This document shows positions 1-5,512 of a stretch of 5,512 nt of DNA, in pieces. How positions within the stretch are numbered: position 1 is the stretch's first letter; the number at the start of each line of letters is the position of its first letter. Source of the DNA: an uncultured Holophagaceae bacterium. GTDB taxonomy: Bacteria; Acidobacteriota; Holophagae; Holophagales; Holophagaceae. The position numbers and the translations under genes were made by a program. Location of the stretch: the NCBI GenBank assembly GCA_903876615.1, contig CAIRAS010000487.1, positions 1 to 5,512 of the forward strand, given 5' to 3'. The notes beneath the pieces were generated by a model that saw only the letters and a list, made by a program, of their open reading frames with translations, was not told the DNA's origin and ran no database searches.

Positions 1-929
1 GCATCTGCCACTCGGACATCCACCAGGTCCGCGACGAGTGGGGCGGCGCCAAATACCCCATGGTGCCCGGCCACGAGATCGTAGGCCGCGTCACCGCCGT
101 GGGCGCGCACGTGCAGAAGTTCCAGATCGGGGATCTGGCGGGCGTGGGCTGCATGGTGGACTCCTGCCGCACCTGTCCCAGCTGCCAGCGCCAGCTGGAG
201 CAGTTCTGCGAAAAGGGCTCTGCCTTCACCTACAACGGCACCGAGATGGACCGGAAGACGCCCACCTACGGCGGCTACTCGTCGAGTGTCGTGGTGGACG
301 AAGCCTTCAGCCTGAAGGTGTCGCCCAAGCTGGACCTCGCCGCCGTGGCACCGCTGCTCTGTGCGGGCATCACCACCTACGCACCCCTGCGCCGCTTCAA
401 GACCAAGGCGGGCGACAAGGTGGGTGTGGTGGGCCTGGGCGGCCTGGGCCACATGGCCGTCAAGCTCGCCGCCGCCATGGGCGCCGAGGTGACCATGCTG
501 AGCACCTCCCGGTCCAAGGAAGCGGATGCCCGCAAGCTAGGGGCCCAGCACTTCGGGCTGACCTCCGATCCGGCCACCTTCAAGGCCCTGGCGGGCCAGT
601 TTGATCTGATCATCGACACCATCTCCGCGCCCCACGACTACAACAAGTACCTGGGCCTGCTCCGCCTCGAGGGCGCCATGGTGCTGCTGGGTGTGCCCCC
701 GGAGCCCGCCCCCGTGGCGGCGGGCTCGCTGATCTTCGGCCACAAGGTGCTGACGGGCTCCCTCATCGGGGGCATCGCCGAGACCCAGGAGATGCTCGAC
801 TTCTGCGCCGAGCACAACATCGTCTCGGAGATCGAGCTGATCCCCGTCCAGCAGGTCAACGAGGCCTACGAGCGGATGATGAAGAACGACGTCCGCTACC
901 GCTTCGTGCTGGACATGAAGACGCTCTAG
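1..929 (+). CDS. Zinc-dependent NAD(P)H alcohol/aldehyde reductase, YahK/CAD-like (5' truncated)
   Basis: A cytosolic medium-chain zinc dehydrogenase that probably interconverts aldehydes and alcohols with NADP(H). The reading frame is already open at base 3 and runs to TAG at 927-929, giving 308 visible residues; the family is about 350 long, so roughly 40 N-terminal residues are missing. The first visible residues, ICHSD, carry the first catalytic-zinc Cys; GHE follows, and the third ligand is the Cys of LLCAGITTY. The structural-zinc site is complete as CxxCxxCx7C (bases ~165-212). The Rossmann motif is GLGGLGH. The STSRSK stretch after the second strand resembles NADPH-preferring members rather than the acidic residue of NADH-users. 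The C-terminal stretches IGGIAETQEMLDFCAEH and NEAYERM closely match my memory of E. coli YahK. The natural substrate cannot be read from sequence. The gene converges on the thioesterase gene, six bases away. Confidence 0.95.
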   Translation, partial: ICHSDIHQVRDEWGGAKYPMVPGHEIVGRVTAVGAHVQKFQIGDLAGVGCMVDSCRTCPSCQRQLEQFCEKGSAFTYNGTEMDRKTPTYGGYSSSVVVDEAFSLKVSPKLDLAAVAPLLCAGITTYAPLRRFKTKAGDKVGVVGLGGLGHMAVKLAAAMGAEVTMLSTSRSKEADARKLGAQHFGLTSDPATFKALAGQFDLIIDTISAPHDYNKYLGLLRLEGAMVLLGVPPEPAPVAAGSLIFGHKVLTGSLIGGIAETQEMLDFCAEHNIVSEIELIPVQQVNEAYERMMKNDVRYRFVLDMKTL

Positions 930-935
930 GAAACC

Positions 936-1349
936 TCAGTTCCGGCTGCCAGGGGGAATCGCGTAGGTGCCCACGGCGTGGGCCACGGGGTCGGGATTGC
1001 CCTCGGAGAAGATCGACACTTCGCCGATGGCCAGGGTCCGGCCCACCTTCAGGAGGGTGCAGACGCCCAGGATGTCCGCATCCGCCGAGGGCTTCCGGAG
1101 GAAGTTGATGGTCAGGCTGGTGGTCACCGCCAGCGGCACGATGCCGATGCGCCCGAGGATCGCCACATACAGCGCAACATCCGCCACAAACACCATGACC
1201 GGCCCGGAGACGGTGCCGCCCGGGCGCAGCTCCGCGACGCCGACGGGGTGCCGGACCGTGGCCGAGTTCTGACCCACCGCCTCGATGGTGCACTTGTTCT
1301 GGGGGAACTCGGCGGCCAGGAAGGTGGCCAGTGCTTCTTTCGTGACCAT
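936..1349 (-). CDS. PaaI-like hotdog-fold acyl-CoA thioesterase
   Basis: A 137-residue single-domain hotdog protein, the usual size for the PaaI/4HBT thioesterase group, which hydrolyses acyl-CoA thioesters in the cytosol. Visible features are the RPGGTVSGP segment leading into the central helix with VAD (Asp57), the strand TTSLTINFLRKP (~76-87), LLKVGRTLAIGEVSIFS (~99-115) and the final strand VAHAVGTYAIP. Asp57 aligns with the catalytic Asp of PaaI, but the usual HGG is SGP here (residues 48-50); I recall this SGP form from a recognisable subgroup of the family. There is no signal peptide or membrane segment. The ATG at 1349 lies three bases after the pyrC stop. Upstream there is only a weak GGGG about seven bases before the start, so translational coupling to pyrC is likely. 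The family call is firm; the substrate is unknown. Confidence 0.85.
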   Translation of the reverse strand: MVTKEALATFLAAEFPQNKCTIEAVGQNSATVRHPVGVAELRPGGTVSGPVMVFVADVALYVAILGRIGIVPLAVTTSLTINFLRKPSADADILGVCTLLKVGRTLAIGEVSIFSEGNPDPVAHAVGTYAIPPGSRN

Positions 1350-1352
1350 GCC

Positions 1353-2645
1353 TCAGCCCCAGACTTTCCGGCCCCCGACCCAGGTGCTCAGCACCTTGCC
1401 CGGCAGGCTCCAGCCCTTGAAGGGGGTGTTGTAGGAGCGGGACTGGATGAAGGCGCGGTCCACCTGGATCCGACCTTCGGGATCGAAGAGGACAAAGTCC
1501 GCCGGGGCGCCGGGCTTGAGGCTGCCGAGCCCCTTGCGGTCCAGGTGGAAGGCATTGGCGGGCCCGCTGGTGAGCAGGGCGATGGCCCGGGACAGGGAGA
1601 GGACGCCGCGGTTCACCAGGACCTCGATGGCCAGGGGCAGGGCGGTCTCCAGGCCGATCACACCGAAGGCGGCCACGGGCAGCTCCACTTCCTTGTCGTC
1701 CCAGCCGTGGGGGGCGTGGTCGGTGGCGATGGCATCCACCGTGCCGTCCGCCAGGGCCTCCAGGATCGCCTGGATGTCGCTCTCGGTGCGCAGGGGTGGG
1801 TTCATCTTGAAGTCGGCATCGAACTTCATGAGCTCCTTGTCCGACAGCGCGAAGTGGTGGGGCGTGACCTCGCAGGTGACGTTCAGGCCCCGGGCCTTGG
1901 CTTCACGCACCATGCGCAGCGAGCCCCGGGTGCTGAGATGCGCCAGGTGCAGGTGCCCGCCCGTGTGCTCCGCCAGCACGATGTCCCGGGCCACCATGGC
2001 CTCCTCGGCCGCGGCCGGGATGCCCAGGCACCCCAGGGAGGCGCTCACGGCGCCTTCGTGCATGTAGCCCTTGCCGGCCAGATCCCGGTCCTCCTCGTGG
2101 GCCACCACGGGCACCTCGAGCCAGCGGGTGTATTCCAGGGCCCGGCGCATGAGGGACGCGTTGGAGATGGGCAGGCCATCATCCGAGAAGGCCACGCAGC
2201 CCGCGGCCTTGAGGGTGCCCATGTCCGCCAGCTCTTCACCCTTCATCTCGCGGCTCACGGTCCCGATGGGGAAGTAGCGGCAGAGACCGGCCTTGGCGGC
2301 ACGGTCCAGCATCAGCTCCGTGATGGCGACGGTGTCGTTCACGGGCTTGGTGTTGGCCATGGCGCACACCGAGCTGAACCCGCCGGCCACCGCAGCCCGA
2401 CTGCCCGTCTCGATGCACTCCTTGCGGGTCTGACCGGGCTCCCGGAAGTGCACGTGCAGATCGATGAAGCCCGGCGTAAGCACTGCCCCGCCGCCATCGA
2501 TGACCTCCGCGCCCTCGGCCCGTGGGTGGGTCGCAGCCCCGGCACCGATGGCCGCCACCGCTCCGTCCGCCACCAGGAGTGAGCCCGGCCCATCGAGACC
2601 CTGCGCGGGATCGATCAGGCGGACATTCTTCACGAGGAGGGACAT
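1353..2645 (-). CDS. pyrC: Dihydroorotase, class I (PyrC)
   Basis: Catalyses reversible cyclisation of N-carbamoyl-L-aspartate to dihydroorotate, the third step of de novo UMP synthesis, in the cytosol. The 430-residue length fits class I bacterial dihydroorotases (~425-430), not the ~345-residue class II enzyme of E. coli. Amidohydrolase motifs are in order: metal-binding HVHFREPG (His64, His66, Arg68), ANTKP (Asn98), FSDDG (Asp155/156), AHEED (His183), AHLST (His236), MNPPLR (~281-286) and ATDHAPH (Asp309, His313). An Asp in the FSDDG motif sits where other dihydroorotases have a carboxylated Lys, as in the Aquifex/Bacillus type. No key residue is missing. The ATG at 2645 has a clear AGGAG site five bases upstream and directly starts the conserved N-terminus. 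The gene follows guaB by 34 bases and precedes the thioesterase gene by 3. The pyrB gene, often its neighbour, is not in the window. Confidence 0.97.
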   Translation of the reverse strand: MSLLVKNVRLIDPAQGLDGPGSLLVADGAVAAIGAGAATHPRAEGAEVIDGGGAVLTPGFIDLHVHFREPGQTRKECIETGSRAAVAGGFSSVCAMANTKPVNDTVAITELMLDRAAKAGLCRYFPIGTVSREMKGEELADMGTLKAAGCVAFSDDGLPISNASLMRRALEYTRWLEVPVVAHEEDRDLAGKGYMHEGAVSASLGCLGIPAAAEEAMVARDIVLAEHTGGHLHLAHLSTRGSLRMVREAKARGLNVTCEVTPHHFALSDKELMKFDADFKMNPPLRTESDIQAILEALADGTVDAIATDHAPHGWDDKEVELPVAAFGVIGLETALPLAIEVLVNRGVLSLSRAIALLTSGPANAFHLDRKGLGSLKPGAPADFVLFDPEGRIQVDRAFIQSRSYNTPFKGWSLPGKVLSTWVGGRKVWG

Positions 2646-2650
2646 GGGGA

Positions 2651-2655
2651 CTCCT
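2651..2655 (-). promoter_or_regulatory. Ribosome binding site of pyrC
   Basis: AGGAG on the minus strand, five bases before the pyrC ATG. It is the clearest Shine-Dalgarno in the minus-strand gene set and fixes the pyrC start. It lies in the 34-base gap after guaB, so pyrC can be translated independently even if cotranscribed. Confidence 0.8.
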
Positions 2656-2679
2656 GAGCTGGAATCAGTCTAGCCGGGG

Positions 2680-4140
<1,461 letters not shown>

Positions 4141-4146
4141 GGTTAG

Positions 4147-4151
4147 CCCTT
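4147..4151 (-). promoter_or_regulatory. Probable ribosome binding site of guaB
   Basis: AAGGG on the minus strand, within a short AAAAGGG run, six bases before the ATG at 4140. The match to the consensus is partial (AAGG), but it supports this ATG over the in-frame ATG at 4182, which has no purine-rich site before it. Confidence 0.55.
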
Positions 4152-4155
4152 TTCC

Positions 4156-4176
4156 GGACCCGCAGCCTGCGGGACC
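4156..4176 (-). repeat. Small GC hairpin between the ATPase gene and guaB
   Basis: An inverted repeat with core 4159-4173: stem CCCGCA/TGCGGG (6 pairs, 3-base loop), extended by two more G-C pairs beyond one A-A (T-T in the minus-strand transcript) mismatch. It lies in the 51-base gap, ending just before the guaB ribosome binding site. No run of T follows it in the minus-strand direction, so it does not look like an intrinsic terminator. It might weakly attenuate or stabilise a transcript end, or be chance in GC-rich DNA. Confidence 0.4.
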
Positions 4177-4191
4177 TTGCATGCCATGGTC

Positions 4192-5130
4192 TCACGGCCC
4201 GATGCCCGCAGCCAGCGGGCGCTGGCAGCGCAGACCAGCCCCCGGGGTACCCCGCCAGGGCGCCCAGCGGCGGCAGCTGGTCTCCGCCCGGGGGCACCGG
4301 GGGCTGAAGGGGCAGCCCGGGGGGCGGTCCTGGGGGGCAGGCAGAAAGCCGGTTTCCTGGGAGGGCTCCCGGCGGGACGCCGCCAGGAGGCGGGCGGTAT
4401 AGGGATGCCGGGGCGCCGCCAGCAGGCTGGCCGCGGGTCCCGCCTCCACGCGCTCGCCGCCGTAGAGCACGAGCAAGCGGTCGCAGACGTCTGCTGCCAG
4501 GGTCAGGTCATGGGTGACCCAGAGGAAGGCTAGGTCGCGCTCGCGGTGCAGCTCCAGCGCCAGCTCCCGAAATTCCTGCCGCACGGTGGCATCCAGGGCC
4601 GCCGTGGGCTCGTCCAGCACCAGCAGCTCCGGATCGCAGGAGAGGGCCATGGCCAGGACGAGCCGCTGCCGCTGGCCACCGCTGAGCTGGTGGGGGAACC
4701 GCGCCAGGAAGGCCGGGTCCGTGGGCAGGCGCAGCCGGGCCAGCAGCGGGGTCAGCCGCGCCAGGGCCGCCGGGGGGGACTCCTGGCGGTGGAGGCCGGG
4801 CAGCAGGGCCAGGTGCTCGGCCAGGGTCAGGAGGGGGTTCAGGGCCTGGCCCGGCTGCTGGGGCACCCAGGCCAGCCGGGCCCCGCGGAGCTGGTCCCGG
4901 GCGGGACCCGGCTGCGCCATGGCCACGCCGAAGGCGCAGACCCCGCCGGCGGTCTGCACCACCTCCGGCGGCAGCGCCCCGAATAGGGCCTGCAGCAGCA
5001 GGCTCTTGCCGGACCCGCTCTCCCCCACCAGCCCCAGGCGCTCGCCACGGGCCAGGCTCAGGTCCAGGGGGCCCAGCAGGTGGACCCCGTCCCTTCGCTG
5101 CAGCACCAGACCCTCGACGGCCAGAACCAT
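4192..5130 (-). CDS. Peptide/nickel-type ABC transporter ATP-binding protein (DppD/OppD family)
   Basis: A cytosolic ATPase subunit of a peptide/nickel-class importer, which would power uptake through a membrane permease pair. It has 312 residues, slightly short of the ~325-335 typical for DppD/OppD. Motifs in order: Walker A GESGSGKS (36-43), Q-loop VPQQPGQALNP (~89-99), signature LSGGQRQR (149-156), Walker B LLVLDEP (169-175), D-loop ALD (178-180) and switch His207 in VTHDLT. The C-terminal oligopeptide-transporter extension contains HPYTARLL (242-249) and GCPFSPRCP (272-280), with Cys at 273, 279, 286 and 302. All catalytic motifs are intact. ATG 5130 is the only good start, because an in-frame TGA lies at 5161-5163; it lacks a clear ribosome binding site. 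No permease, binding protein or DppF-type partner is adjacent: guaB follows by 51 bases and a divergent small gene precedes it. The transported substrate is unknown. Confidence 0.94.
   Translation of the reverse strand: MVLAVEGLVLQRRDGVHLLGPLDLSLARGERLGLVGESGSGKSLLLQALFGALPPEVVQTAGGVCAFGVAMAQPGPARDQLRGARLAWVPQQPGQALNPLLTLAEHLALLPGLHRQESPPAALARLTPLLARLRLPTDPAFLARFPHQLSGGQRQRLVLAMALSCDPELLVLDEPTAALDATVRQEFRELALELHRERDLAFLWVTHDLTLAADVCDRLLVLYGGERVEAGPAASLLAAPRHPYTARLLAASRREPSQETGFLPAPQDRPPGCPFSPRCPRAETSCRRWAPWRGTPGAGLRCQRPLAAGIGP
4290..4337 (+). other. Putative G-quadruplex motif (five G-runs)
   Basis: The plus strand carries G-runs of 5, 5, 4, 6 and 6 at 4290-4294, 4299-4303, 4309-4312, 4319-4324 and 4332-4337, separated by loops of 4, 5, 6 and 7 bases. 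This satisfies the common G3+N1-7 quadruplex rule with a spare run. It lies inside the 3' end of the minus-strand ATPase gene (residues ~265-281, a Pro-rich stretch), so the G-rich strand is the transcription template and the mRNA is C-rich. It may be only a by-product of Pro codons ending in C or G. The pattern is certain; the folding is inferred. Confidence 0.5.
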
Positions 5131-5193
5131 GGGCCTACGATCCCAGGGAAGGTCCAGAAGTCAAACGAGTTCCAAAGAACCCCTGAATAGCCC

Positions 5194-5221
5194 TTGACGG
5201 CCCGCAGGGTGGTCCTACCCT
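5194..5221 (+). promoter_or_regulatory. Candidate sigma-70-type promoter for the DUF465 gene
   Basis: TTGACG at 5194-5199 matches five of six -35 consensus bases. After a 16-base spacer, TACCCT at 5216-5221 keeps the key T-A and final T of the -10 box. It would start transcription near 5228, giving a leader of about 50 bases. The -10 box is weak and the region is GC-rich, so this is a candidate only. I found no comparably good promoter for the ATPase gene on the opposite strand. Confidence 0.45.
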
Positions 5222-5244
5222 TGGGCAACCCACTCACCCTGCGG
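5202..5244. repeat. Perfect 10+10-base inverted repeat in the divergent intergenic region
   Basis: CCGCAGGGTG at 5202-5211 is exactly complementary in reverse to CACCCTGCGG at 5235-5244, with 23 bases between. The arm centres are 33 bases apart, about three helical turns, and the candidate -10 box lies between them. That geometry suits either two operator half-sites bound by one regulator or a stem-loop in a leader transcript. No T-run follows on either strand, so it is not a typical terminator. Confidence 0.5.
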
Positions 5245-5270
5245 AGCCCGGACCGGACCCGCCCTGGCAT

Positions 5271-5275
5271 GGAGG
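5271..5275 (+). promoter_or_regulatory. Ribosome binding site of the DUF465 gene
   Basis: GGAGG, four bases before the ATG at 5280-5282. It decides the start: another ATG at 5269 lies in a different frame that hits TGA after 15 codons. Confidence 0.8.
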
Positions 5276-5279
5276 ATTC

Positions 5280-5512
5280 ATGGATTTCCTGCGCCCAGAA
5301 ATTCAGGAGCGCCTGATGAAAGATCATTTTGAATTCCGCAAGCTCATGGAAGAACACAAATCCGCCGACACGCGGCTCGGTGATCTCCAGAAGAAGCCCA
5401 GCCTCTCCGCCAAGGAGTCCCTGGAAGAGGTCGAGCTGAAGAAGATCAAGCTCCGGGCCAAGGAGCGCATCTATCACATCGTGCAGGAGGCCTCGAAGCG
5501 GCCCGAGCAGTA
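5280..5512 (+). CDS. Small DUF465/YdcH-family protein
   Basis: A 77-codon reading frame that runs to the last two bases of the window (TA), so the next codon is probably TAA or TAG and the gene nearly complete; family members are ~70-80 residues. The sequence has the DUF465 pattern: FRKLMEEHKSAD (19-30, with the His26 and Asp30 typical of the first helix), a short linker with Pro and Ser (~38-45), then a second charged helix with LKKIKLRAKERI (53-64). This predicts a two-helix antiparallel hairpin or coiled coil, cytosolic, without signal peptide or membrane segment. E. coli YdcH is the best-known relative; the molecular function of the family is not established. A strong GGAGG precedes the start. 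It is transcribed divergently from the ATPase gene, with 149 bases between starts. Adenine-rich codons at its 5' end contrast with the neighbouring genes and would favour translation initiation. Confidence 0.85.
   Translation, partial: MDFLRPEIQERLMKDHFEFRKLMEEHKSADTRLGDLQKKPSLSAKESLEEVELKKIKLRAKERIYHIVQEASKRPEQ

Noticed and set aside
60..929. Internal ATG at 60 as the true start of the reductase
   Set aside because: The frame is open and conserved upstream of 60, including the catalytic-zinc Cys in ICHSD, so the gene simply begins outside the window.
978..2582. 534-codon open frame on the plus strand opposite pyrC and the thioesterase gene
   Set aside because: Its translation is rich in Gly, His, Gln, Ala and Arg with no recognisable domain, and it mirrors two well-conserved genes. 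Long antisense frames are expected in GC-rich DNA with strong third-position bias.
4141..4182. Extended guaB start at 4182
   Set aside because: The added residues ([14 protein letters not shown]) do not resemble an IMPDH N-terminus and no ribosome binding site precedes that ATG; the 4140 start gives the standard length.
5131..5163. TTGACT on the minus strand as a -35 box for the ATPase gene
   Set aside because: With normal spacing the -10 position falls just before the ATG and reads about ATCGTA, a poor match that would leave essentially no leader; not good enough to call.
5058..5477. 139-codon minus-strand frame over the right end
   Set aside because: It overlaps the ATPase start out of frame and is antisense to the DUF465 gene; its translation has no recognisable domain, whereas both genes it conflicts with are recognisable.

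Overview
The window is ordinary, GC-rich bacterial chromosome, clearly above 60% GC by eye, with strong G/C preference at third codon positions. It is densely packed: no gene-free stretch exceeds about 150 bases. I saw no mobile element, CRISPR array, tRNA or rRNA. The taxon cannot be fixed from the sequence. The gene content and protein style would suit a GC-rich Gram-negative bacterium such as a Holophagae-type acidobacterium (Geothrix or Holophaga) or a deltaproteobacterium; this is a low-confidence guess.

Layout, left to right. Positions 1-929 (+) hold the 3' part of a zinc-dependent, probably NADPH-using alcohol/aldehyde reductase of the YahK/cinnamyl-alcohol-dehydrogenase type; its first ~40 residues lie outside the window. 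Six bases later begins the end of a convergent minus-strand gene set. Read in its own direction, this set is: a DppD/OppD-type peptide ABC transporter ATPase (5130 to 4192), IMP dehydrogenase guaB (4140 to 2680), class I dihydroorotase pyrC (2645 to 1353), and a small PaaI-like hotdog thioesterase (1349 to 936). The gaps are 51, 34 and 3 bases, with no recognisable terminator between genes, so they could be one transcription unit. At the right edge, divergent from the ATPase, is a small plus-strand DUF465/YdcH-family gene (5280 to the end of the window). It has a strong ribosome binding site and a plausible sigma-70-type promoter.

How the genes work together: guaB catalyses the first committed step of GMP synthesis and pyrC the third step of UMP synthesis, so the core is a nucleotide-biosynthesis pair. 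The thioesterase appears to be translated as a close follower of pyrC. The ATPase has no permease, binding protein or second ATPase beside it, so its link to nucleotide synthesis is positional only.

I found no convincing undescribed system. The points most worth a second look are a 10+10-base perfect inverted repeat bracketing the candidate -10 box in the divergent intergenic region, a five-run G-quadruplex motif inside the 3' end of the ATPase gene, a small hairpin in front of the guaB ribosome binding site, and the orphan ATPase.
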